Source of the DNA: Candidatus Binatia bacterium | GTDB lineage: Bacteria > Desulfobacterota > Binatia > Bin18 | DNA length: 64,000 nt | Reading direction: 5' to 3' | Assembly: GCA_022826945.1 (NCBI GenBank) | Contig: JAJDTY010000001.1 | Coordinates: 1 to 64,000 of the forward strand | In this document: positions 1 to 6,378 of the stretch, piece by piece | Numbering within the stretch: the stretch's first letter is position 1 | Layout: the number at the start of each line of letters is the position of its first letter | Notes under the pieces: model-generated | Told to the model about the DNA's origin: nothing | The model's database searches: none | The model's input: only the letters and a program-made list of their open reading frames with translations | Made by a program: the position numbers and the translations under genes

Positions 1-1
1 A

Positions 2-232
2 GGATCAACCCTTTTTCCTAACGATACGGACGAGGCAATAAATGAGGGCCATTATTTCGAACTTATGGACCGAGCGTCTGTCGCCTTGGATTACGTCTAT
101 CAATTTCTTGGCAGCCATCCGCTGATAAGGAAAGACAGAACGCTGCAAGGCATGTATCAAAAAGCCGAAGAAGCTTTGGCCGAACTCTATCAACAAGCCG
201 GCCGGCTGGAGTTTGATAGAAGCAGCCGCTAA
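2..232 (+). CDS. C-terminal end of an unrecognised protein (truncated by window edge)
   Basis: An open frame runs from the first bases of the window to a TAA at 230-232. It gives about 76 residues with protein-like composition, including a stretch reading ALDYVYQFLGSHPLIRKDR and an Ala/Glu/Leu-rich helical tail ending RLEFDRSSR. The start lies outside the window, so there is no Met. I do not recognise the family. The minus-strand open frame over the same bases has low-complexity, shadow-like composition, so the plus frame is preferred. Real coding is likely but function is unknown. Confidence 0.5.
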   Translation, partial: GSTLFPNDTDEAINEGHYFELMDRASVALDYVYQFLGSHPLIRKDRTLQGMYQKAEEALAELYQQAGRLEFDRSSR

Positions 233-236
233 CCAG

Positions 237-374
237 ACAAATCCAGCAGTGCTGATTCCAGCTCCCTTACCCGACGGAGACGTGAAGACCGCTGCAAAAT
301 ATTCACGCATGTTCAGTCTCATACCCGTCGCCGTGCAAGACCACTATCTGCGCAGGACTGGATGGCCAGCCTGA
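237..374 (+). pseudogene. Remnant of a DUF4258/partner gene pair, internally deleted
   Basis: Read in one plus frame, this stretch encodes TNPAVLIPAPLPD joined directly to GDVKTAAKYSRMFSLIPVAV. The first part matches the C-terminal part of the DUF4258-type protein at 50365-50688 (TSPAVLITAYLPD). The second matches the very C-terminus of its downstream partner at 50685-50900 (GDVKTAARYARVFSLTPVAV). The DNA is also clearly similar. The end of gene one, all but the end of gene two and the junction between them are missing, so this is a decayed copy with a large deletion. It abuts the 3' end of pilT on the other strand. Confidence 0.7.
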
Positions 375-1414
375 CCAAAGAGGTTCGGGGTCGGGCTCCT
401 GGCCTGCGCTTCTTCCTGCGTAATAAGCCCTCGCGTAGCGAGGTCAACAAGCGCCCTGTCCATGGTCTGCATCCCATCCTTTTGACCGACCTGGAGGGCT
501 GAGAGGATTTGGTGCCCCCTACCCTCGCGGATCAATGTGCGGACTGCCGGGCTGCCCACCAGAGTTTCCAAGGCCGCGACTCGCCCCCCGCCTTTCTTTT
601 GACATAAAGTCTGCGTGATGATGGCTTCAATCGCGTCAGCGAACTGGGTTCGAATCTGGGCTTGCTGGGCGGCGGGAAAGACGTCGATGATTCGGTCAAC
701 GGCCTGTGCTACGCCTGGCGCGTGTAGGGTACTTAAAACGAGATGGCCGGTTTCGGCGGCCGTGAGCGCGAGTTGGATGGTTTCCAGGTCGCGCATTTCA
801 CCAACCAGAATAATATCGGGATCTTCGCGTAAGGCCGCCCGCAGTGCATTGGCAAACGAGTGGGTATGGGCACCGAGTTCACGCTGATTGACAAGGCATT
901 TCTTGGACTGGTGAGTGAATTCGATGGGGTCTTCAATCGTGACGATGTGCCCTTCGACCGTCTCGTTGAGATGGTTGACCATAGCGGCCAGGGTGGTCGA
1001 TTTTCCACAGCCGGTTGGACCGGTCACCAGGATCAGCCCTTTTCTCCGCGTACACAGTTGGCTGAGAATCGGCGGCAGCCCGAGTTCCTCGAACGAGGCA
1101 ATCTTCGCTGGAATGGCCCGCAACACCGCCCCCTCGCCATGTTGCTGCATAAAGACATTCACCCGAAAGCGCCCCACCTCCCCCAGGTCACAGGAGAAAT
1201 CGATTTCGAGACTCTCCTCGAACATCTGCCGCTGACCCTCATCCATAAGGTCGTACACAAGAGCGTGGACTTCATCCCGGGACAGCGGGGCCGGATCAAG
1301 TCGTTTCACGGCTCCGTCGAGCCGAATCATGGGCGACGCTCCACTGCTGAGGTGGATGTCAGAAGCGCCGGATTGGACAGCGCGAGTAAGGAGTACGGTT
1401 ATATCCGTTGGCAT
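344..1414 (-). CDS. pilT: PilT-type twitching-motility ATPase
   Basis: Hexameric GspE/PilT-family ATPase expected to power retraction of type IV pili at the inner face of the membrane. The 356-residue protein is of normal PilT length. It has the N-terminal PilT PAS-like region (GASDIHLSSGASPMIRLDG, near 16-34), Walker A GPTGCGKST near 132-140, the Asp box around EDPIEF, Walker B DPDIILVGEMRD near 198-209, and the His box of the family. The ATG at 1414 follows GGAGG on the minus strand; an in-frame upstream extension has no such signal. No other pilus genes are in the window, so it is isolated from its machine, which is common for pilT. The DUF4258-type remnant lies directly beyond its 3' end. 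Confidence 0.93.
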   Translation of the reverse strand: MPTDITVLLTRAVQSGASDIHLSSGASPMIRLDGAVKRLDPAPLSRDEVHALVYDLMDEGQRQMFEESLEIDFSCDLGEVGRFRVNVFMQQHGEGAVLRAIPAKIASFEELGLPPILSQLCTRRKGLILVTGPTGCGKSTTLAAMVNHLNETVEGHIVTIEDPIEFTHQSKKCLVNQRELGAHTHSFANALRAALREDPDIILVGEMRDLETIQLALTAAETGHLVLSTLHAPGVAQAVDRIIDVFPAAQQAQIRTQFADAIEAIITQTLCQKKGGGRVAALETLVGSPAVRTLIREGRGHQILSALQVGQKDGMQTMDRALVDLATRGLITQEEAQARSPTPNLFGQAGHPVLRR

Positions 1415-1602
1415 AGGAACCTCCGGCCGCGGAACAACATGCTCCGTATCTGTACCCGCAACTGTACGCAGAAGAAGAATACGGGACAAGGATGAATGCC
1501 GGAGTGCTCGTCTGGCCGACCTTTTGTCCCTATGCACTCGCGGTCGCCTGTGGTAAGCCAGACCTTCTATTCTCCCTCCCAGCAGGAAAAGGAGACTCCA
1601 CG

Positions 1603-2418
1603 ATGGAATACGAGACCATTATCTACGAGCACGTGGAAGACAAGATTGTCCGCGTGACGCTGAATCGTCCGGAGAAATTGAACGCCATGAGCCGCCAACT
1701 CTTGTCCGAGTTGGACGCGGCCCTGGAGGAGTTTGAAACGGACAATGATGCCAGTGTCCTGATCATTCGTGGGGCCGGACGGGCCTTCTGCGCGGGCTAC
1801 GACCTCCAGCCGGTTTCGGGGCCGGGGGGAGGCTTTACCGTCACCAACGACCGCTGGGGATTGCGCAAGATCGTCGCCCGCTGGCAGCGTCTGTGGAACC
1901 TGCCCAAACCAACCATTGCGCAGGTCCACGGCTATTGTTTGGCCGGAGCGACGGAGTTTGTCGGGCATTGCGACTTGGTCTTTGCAGCCGACGATGCCCA
2001 GTTCGGCCATCCCGCCGGACGTTCGCTCGGGGTGCTCCCGTCGCTGGCCATGTGGCCCTACCTGATGGGGATGCGCAAGACCAAAGAGTTTCTCTTTACC
2101 GGGGATTCCATGACCGCGGCTGAGGCCCTGGAAAATGGCCTGATTAACCACGTCTATCCGCAACAGGAGCTGGAGGACGAGGTGCTGCGCTACGCTCGTC
2201 GTGTTGCCGCGGTGCCGGTTGACCTGCTGACACTCCACAAGGCGGCGACCAATCGCTTTTTTGAGGCCATGGGTCTGTATGCGGCTGAACAGTCGGCAAC
2301 GGAGTTTGACGTGATTGCCCACCAGACCGTGACGGTCAAAAATGAGGTCAAGAAAATGATGGAACGCGGGCTCAAAGAAGCCCTGCGTGAGCGTGACAAA
2401 CCGTTCGCCAAGAAATAG
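1603..2418 (+). CDS. Enoyl-CoA hydratase/isomerase family protein
   Basis: Crotonase-fold acyl-CoA enzyme of 271 residues. It carries the VTLNRPEKLNAM start of the fold, the oxyanion-hole segments RAFCAGYDL and VHGYCLAGATEF, and the CDLVFAADDAQFG block. The first catalytic glutamate of hydratases is present (E118 in GATEF). The second, normally in a QPE motif, is replaced: the sequence reads HPAGRSLG around residue 137. It may therefore catalyse a crotonase-superfamily reaction other than simple hydration. The ATG at 1603 follows AAAAGGAGA; the frame open upstream lacks a comparable signal. A histidine phosphatase follows immediately, so they may be cotranscribed. Substrate not predictable. 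Confidence 0.88.
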   Translation: MEYETIIYEHVEDKIVRVTLNRPEKLNAMSRQLLSELDAALEEFETDNDASVLIIRGAGRAFCAGYDLQPVSGPGGGFTVTNDRWGLRKIVARWQRLWNLPKPTIAQVHGYCLAGATEFVGHCDLVFAADDAQFGHPAGRSLGVLPSLAMWPYLMGMRKTKEFLFTGDSMTAAEALENGLINHVYPQQELEDEVLRYARRVAAVPVDLLTLHKAATNRFFEAMGLYAAEQSATEFDVIAHQTVTVKNEVKKMMERGLKEALRERDKPFAKK

Positions 2419-2419
2419 C

Positions 2420-3127
2420 ATGGGAAGCCGACTGATGGACGGGCGCCGCATCTACCTGATGCGCCATGGAGAAACCCTGTATCAACGTGTGGCAAACGAG
2501 GGGGCGTTGGGTAATGGGGCCCTGACCGAGCGTGGGCAGGAGCAGACCGCGGCGGTCGCCTTGCTCTTTCGGGGGGTGCCGCTTGATGCGATTTACGCCA
2601 GTCCGCTTGAACGGGCGTATGAAACCGCCCAGATCATTGCCAAAGAAAAAGAGCTGGACATTCAGGTAGCGCCGGAGCTGAGTGAAATCATCCCAAGTGA
2701 TACGGTCTTAGCCCAAAAAAGCCTGACCGATATATTTAAGGAGATTCAGGAATTCTTTAAGAATACGGATTCTGACTGGGACGAATCCTACCTGGGCGGA
2801 GAGAGTTTCCGCCAGGTCCATGCCCGTGCCGGACGCCTCCTGCAGGCCCTCTTCGCCAAAGATGATTGGCAGACCATTCTCCTTGTTGCGCATGGAGGCG
2901 TGAACAACGCTTTTTTGGCTCATGCCACAGGGGTTACGCAGGGACGGATTTTTAATATTGAGCAGGACTTCGGCTGTATCAATATTATTGACGTTGTTCA
3001 CGGTCGTCCCTTTCTCCGCTTGGCCAATTTTACCCTCTACGATCAGCTCAAAATTCACCTGCGAGAGCACAGTTTGGATATTATTCTCAATTTGTTGCGG
3101 GGGCGTGGCATTATTGATGCCAATTGA
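2420..3127 (+). CDS. Histidine phosphatase family protein (phosphoglycerate-mutase-like)
   Basis: Branch-1 histidine phosphatase. The N-terminal IYLMRHGETL holds the RHG nucleophile histidine, ASPLERAYETAQ the second arginine, and ILLVAHGGVNNAF the second histidine. About 235 residues, typical for the family. These enzymes form a phosphohistidine and hydrolyse phosphate esters; the substrate cannot be told here. The start is uncertain: ATG 2420 directly follows the crotonase stop, ATG 2435 has GGGAAG a little upstream, and an open frame extends further into the upstream gene. Tight spacing suggests translational coupling with the crotonase. Confidence 0.85.
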   Translation: MGSRLMDGRRIYLMRHGETLYQRVANEGALGNGALTERGQEQTAAVALLFRGVPLDAIYASPLERAYETAQIIAKEKELDIQVAPELSEIIPSDTVLAQKSLTDIFKEIQEFFKNTDSDWDESYLGGESFRQVHARAGRLLQALFAKDDWQTILLVAHGGVNNAFLAHATGVTQGRIFNIEQDFGCINIIDVVHGRPFLRLANFTLYDQLKIHLREHSLDIILNLLRGRGIIDAN

Positions 3128-3201
3128 TCTCCTGAAGGGTCCGGTTCGGTCTTCATAAAGATAAAAATTTTTCATCATCGAAAAAAAGAATGATAAACCT
3201 C

Positions 3202-3230
3202 TTGACTTGATCTTCCATTTTCTTTAATTA
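3202..3230 (+). promoter_or_regulatory. Sigma-70-like promoter of the padR operon
   Basis: TTGACT at 3202-3207, a 17-bp spacer, then TAATTA at 3225-3230, in a locally AT-rich stretch just upstream of the padR gene and overlapping nothing coding. Spacing and the -35 hexamer are good; the -10 is only fair. Prediction by eye. Confidence 0.5.
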
Positions 3231-3236
3231 GTCTGA

Positions 3237-3250
3237 ATAAACTAGTTTAT
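3237..3250. promoter_or_regulatory. Candidate PadR operator (14-bp perfect palindrome)
   Basis: ataaactagtttat is its own reverse complement and lies 6 bp downstream of the predicted -10, exactly where a bound repressor would block transcription of padR and the genes behind it. PadR proteins usually repress their own promoters. Assignment to this PadR is inference from position. Confidence 0.5.
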
Positions 3251-3261
3251 GGGGGTGCGAC

Positions 3262-3864
3262 ATTAGTGTTCAACTTGTCATCTTAGGGCTGTTATCCGAG
3301 AAGCCTTTTCATGGTTATGAACTCCGGCAGGAAGTCGAGCATCGGCTGTACGCCAAGTACATCAACCTGAGTGGTGGCTCGCTCTACTATAATCTCGGAC
3401 AGCTTGAGCAGGCCGGCTATGTGGAAAAGACCAAGGTCGAGCAAAAGGGCAACTATCCGGCTCGGCAGGTCTACCAAATCACGCCGGCCGGCCACGACCA
3501 TTTACAGGACGAGTTGCGGCGTCAGCTGTTCGACACCGAGGAGCGAACCAAAGTCTTTGACCCCTTGAACGCCGCGCTCGCCTTTAGTCATCTGCTTGAC
3601 TACTCGGAACTGCGTGAGGCACTCCAGAGCCAACTTGAGTGGACCCACAGGCGTCTGGCCTGGGTCACCGAGCAGCAGGCCTACTGGAATGAGCAGGGTG
3701 TCACACTCCCGCAAGCCCAGATTATTGCGCATGGATTGGCGTACTTGAAAGGGGAGATTCATTGGCTTGAGGAATTCCTGGCCACAATCGATGGACACAA
3801 CGGTCGGGGCGTGAATGCCGATGGACCAACTGGCGTCCCTTCTTCAGAAAGAGAAGCGATATAG
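3262..3864 (+). CDS. PadR family transcriptional regulator, probable ATT start
   Basis: Winged-helix PadR protein of 200 residues. The sequence SVQLVILGLLSEKPFHGYEL followed by GSLYYNLGQLEQAGYVEK is the classic PadR DNA-binding domain, and a C-terminal helical region (LEWTHRRLAWVTEQ) fits the dimerisation domain. The winged helix begins before the first in-frame ATG, at 3421. The frame is closed by a TAA at 3238-3240, and the only start-like codon at the right place is ATT at 3262, preceded by GGGGG. AUU starts are known but rare (infC). Alternatively a one-base indel in the G run would connect an ATG at 3249. It precedes exbB by about 40 bp and probably controls the exbB-exbD-vWA operon. Confidence 0.82.
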   Translation: MSVQLVILGLLSEKPFHGYELRQEVEHRLYAKYINLSGGSLYYNLGQLEQAGYVEKTKVEQKGNYPARQVYQITPAGHDHLQDELRRQLFDTEERTKVFDPLNAALAFSHLLDYSELREALQSQLEWTHRRLAWVTEQQAYWNEQGVTLPQAQIIAHGLAYLKGEIHWLEEFLATIDGHNGRGVNADGPTGVPSSEREAI

Positions 3865-3906
3865 AAAAAACGGAGAGACATCCCACATAATGAGGAGGGT
3901 TCAGAT

Positions 3907-4551
3907 ATGGAAGGTTTAAGTGTTCTCGATATGATCCAGCAGGGGTGGTATATCACCTATCCCCTGATCATCATGTCGGTGGTTGTCATCACCATCATCT
4001 TTGAGCGGATAATGGCCCTACGCGGATTGATCGGAGGGACCTTGCAGATTGCCGGCGGTCTGGTTGGCGTCTTACAGAAGGGCGATTTTCAAGGAGCTAT
4101 GACCTCCGCTGAGGAGCAGGCGGACAAACCGGTGGGCCGGATATTTCGTGATGTCCTTTCTCAACAAGAGGGCGAATCGCTCGAATATTTATCTGAAGTC
4201 ATTGAGGACCGACGCTTCGAGGAGATCGAGGCGCTCAAAGGCAGCATCTGGGTCCTGGGAACAGTCGGCGTGAGTGCGCCCTTCATTGGGCTACTCGGCA
4301 CTGTCATCGGGATTATCAAATCCTTCACAAATATGGCGGTTGAGGGCAGTGGTGGTTTTGCTGTGGTTGCCGGTGGTATTTCTGAGGCCCTGGTTGCAAC
4401 GGCTCTTGGTCTCGCAGTCGGGATCGTTGCGGTGGTCTTCTATAACTATTTTCATACCAGACTGGAGCGGGTCGAGGCAGCCATGACGATCAGTTCGGAC
4501 CGCGTACTCGAAGCAGTCCGCCTAGGGAGGAAAGCTCATGGGAATGACTAA
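3907..4551 (+). CDS. exbB: MotA/TolQ/ExbB proton channel protein
   Basis: Inner-membrane channel subunit that, with ExbD, converts proton motive force into movement. 214 residues with a first membrane span (ITYPLIIMSVVVITIIFERI) and the paired C-terminal spans GVSAPFIGLLGTVIGIIKSF and EALVATALGLAVGIVAVVFY diagnostic of the family. The ATG follows GAGGAGGG. It overlaps exbD by 14 bases, so the two are translationally coupled. Its partner genes downstream are not the usual TonB receptor set but a TonB-like vWA protein and a TPR protein, so it energises something other than classical siderophore import. Confidence 0.92.
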   Translation: MEGLSVLDMIQQGWYITYPLIIMSVVVITIIFERIMALRGLIGGTLQIAGGLVGVLQKGDFQGAMTSAEEQADKPVGRIFRDVLSQQEGESLEYLSEVIEDRRFEEIEALKGSIWVLGTVGVSAPFIGLLGTVIGIIKSFTNMAVEGSGGFAVVAGGISEALVATALGLAVGIVAVVFYNYFHTRLERVEAAMTISSDRVLEAVRLGRKAHGND

Positions 4552-4957
4552 CCCACGCAAGAAGAGCGGGAGTGGATCCGATATTATGGCCGAGATCAAT
4601 ATCGTTCCCTTGTGCGACATCTTTTTGGTGCTACTGATCATCTTTATGGTAACCAGTGTGGCGATGGTCCAATCCGGAGCGGAAATTAACCTGCCCGAGG
4701 TGCAGGAAACTGAATCGGAGCCACGGCAGATTGTGATTACGGTGACACCCCAAAAGGAAATCTTTGTGAACGCCAGGCCGGTGACCATGGCCGATCTTGA
4801 GGTGGCCATTCGGCAGCAAGTCACCGCCAAGCCGGACGTACCGGTTGTGCTCGAGGGGGATAAGGACGTCATTTTAGGAGAGGCGGTCAAGATTCTCTCT
4901 ATTGCCCAACGAGCGGGAGCGGCTCAGGTCGCGATTGCTGCCAGACAGACCGGTTAA
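4538..4957 (+). CDS. exbD: ExbD/TolR biopolymer transport protein
   Basis: 139-residue partner of the preceding ExbB. A single N-terminal membrane span holds the essential proton-carrying aspartate: INIVPLCDIFLVLLIIFMV, with D27. It is followed by a periplasmic ExbD/TolR domain (EINLPEV..., then VVLEGDKDVILGEAVKIL). AGGGAGGAAA precedes the ATG inside the end of exbB. The vWA/TonB-like gene follows 35 bp downstream with its own strong ribosome binding site. Confidence 0.92.
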   Translation: MGMTNPRKKSGSGSDIMAEINIVPLCDIFLVLLIIFMVTSVAMVQSGAEINLPEVQETESEPRQIVITVTPQKEIFVNARPVTMADLEVAIRQQVTAKPDVPVVLEGDKDVILGEAVKILSIAQRAGAAQVAIAARQTG

Positions 4958-4992
4958 GCAGTCCGTCGCAATCGCTAAAGGAGGGGAAGGTC

Positions 4993-6234
4993 ATGGCTTC
5001 GCCCGAAGAGAACACGAAAACATCCGAGAGCACCTCAGTCGAGCGGAAAATCCAAGAGGATTTGTGGCTGTATCGGGGTGGAGGATTTAGCAGAAATGCG
5101 CGCTGGTTCGCTTTCTCGACGGCGGCCCATATTCTCATTTTGTCTATCTTTGCCACCACGGCCGTGACCATCATGAAAGAGCCGGAAAAGATTCTGGTCA
5201 AGGCCCTGCCGCTCACACAGGAAGAGCTGGATGCCATGGCGGAGGAGGAGTTGCCAGACGACTGGGAAGGTGAGCCTTCGCTTGAAGATATTCCGGGTAT
5301 CCTGACCATGGAGGATCTCGCGCCGAATAGGGCGCGCCCGACCGGTCCGTCATCCACCGGTCCGCTCCAGGCTCCTATCCAACGGGCGGCGATTCCCATC
5401 TTCTCGGGTATCGGGCCAGTGACGATTGAAGTCCAGCGCGCGGACAGTAGTTTTTCCGGTATCGACACCCAGCTCAGCGGTCTGGTCGGCGCGGGGGACC
5501 TCGGCGGGGGCGGAGGATTTGGCGACTATGGGCGGGGGCTACGGAAGGTTGGTCTTGATGTCGCCCTGGTCATTGACGCCACAGACAGCATGCAGTTTGT
5601 GATCGATTCGGTGCGTGACCGCTTGACGAAGCTGGTGACGATGTTGCGCAAGCTCGTCCCGACCTCCCGGATCGGTGTGGTGGCCTATCGGGACAGGGGC
5701 GAAGAATATGTCACCAAATGGGTTGACTTAAGTTTTTCCACACCCAAGCTCAAAGGCTTTTTAGCCAATCTGCACTCTGACGGTGGCGGCGACTGGCCGG
5801 AAGCGGTGTATGAAGGCATGGACGCAGCCATGAATGATTTGAGCTGGCGGAAACGCTCACGTCGGGTGGTCATTATCGTCGCCGGCTCACCCCCCCATCC
5901 GGAGAGTATGAGCAGCGTGCTGGGCTTGGCGCAAGGGTTCCAGGCGCGCGGTGGAGTAGTCAGCGTGATGGACCTGGCCGATAAGATGCACGAGGACTTT
6001 GAGTACGCGCTCTGGGAGCAGACCGGGAAAATTATGAATGTCGCCTTTCAGCCAACGCCGTTGCCGAGTTTCTACCGCGAATTCCGGCATACCATGGCGT
6101 CCGTGGCCCGGGCCGGCGGGGGTGACTTTATCCCGCTGACTGAGGAAAAGGCATTGACCAGGAACATCATCATTATGACCTTTGGTTCGCGCTGGGAAGT
6201 GGAGATGGCAAGATACTTACGGGACTTGGAGTAG
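4993..6234 (+). CDS. TonB-like transmembrane protein with periplasmic vWA domain
   Basis: 413 residues. A cytoplasmic N-terminus is followed by one membrane span (about 38-60) reading FSTAAHILILSIF. This contains the Ser-x3-His pattern (S42, H46) that in TonB contacts ExbB/ExbD. Next come an acidic stretch (residues 78-105), a Pro/Ala linker and a Gly-rich hinge (166-180). A von Willebrand A domain follows, with a MIDAS-like DATDS motif at 195-199 and further metal-site segments (YRDRGEEY, GGGDWPEA). The topology is that of an energy transducer whose receptor-binding C-terminus is replaced by a vWA adhesion/assembly module. Located directly after exbB-exbD with a GGAGGGG binding site. The vWA and membrane topology are clear; the TonB-like role is inference. 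Confidence 0.85.
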   Translation: MASPEENTKTSESTSVERKIQEDLWLYRGGGFSRNARWFAFSTAAHILILSIFATTAVTIMKEPEKILVKALPLTQEELDAMAEEELPDDWEGEPSLEDIPGILTMEDLAPNRARPTGPSSTGPLQAPIQRAAIPIFSGIGPVTIEVQRADSSFSGIDTQLSGLVGAGDLGGGGGFGDYGRGLRKVGLDVALVIDATDSMQFVIDSVRDRLTKLVTMLRKLVPTSRIGVVAYRDRGEEYVTKWVDLSFSTPKLKGFLANLHSDGGGDWPEAVYEGMDAAMNDLSWRKRSRRVVIIVAGSPPHPESMSSVLGLAQGFQARGGVVSVMDLADKMHEDFEYALWEQTGKIMNVAFQPTPLPSFYREFRHTMASVARAGGGDFIPLTEEKALTRNIIIMTFGSRWEVEMARYLRDLE

Positions 6235-6378
6235 AAGTGCAGTCCGGTGCTTGATATAGCGTGATACCAGAAAACCCTGTAGGCAAGTGTTTCTCTTCGT
6301 GCAGGTGGGGATGAACGGCGGGAGCTTTGAACGCAAGGCCATAACGGGAGGGACAGGGTCAAAAAAGGAGTGTTAAGC

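Noticed and set aside
5..322. Minus-strand open frame of 105 codons at the window start
   Set aside because: The plus strand over the same bases has a better protein-like frame (2-232) and the DUF4258-type remnant; the minus frame is a shadow.
640..665. tRNA-like ggttcgaatc word
   Set aside because: Lies inside pilT coding sequence and has no cloverleaf around it; no tRNA found in the window.
860..1495. Long plus-strand open frame antisense to pilT
   Set aside because: Shadow of the clearly coding pilT gene; no family features or ribosome site.
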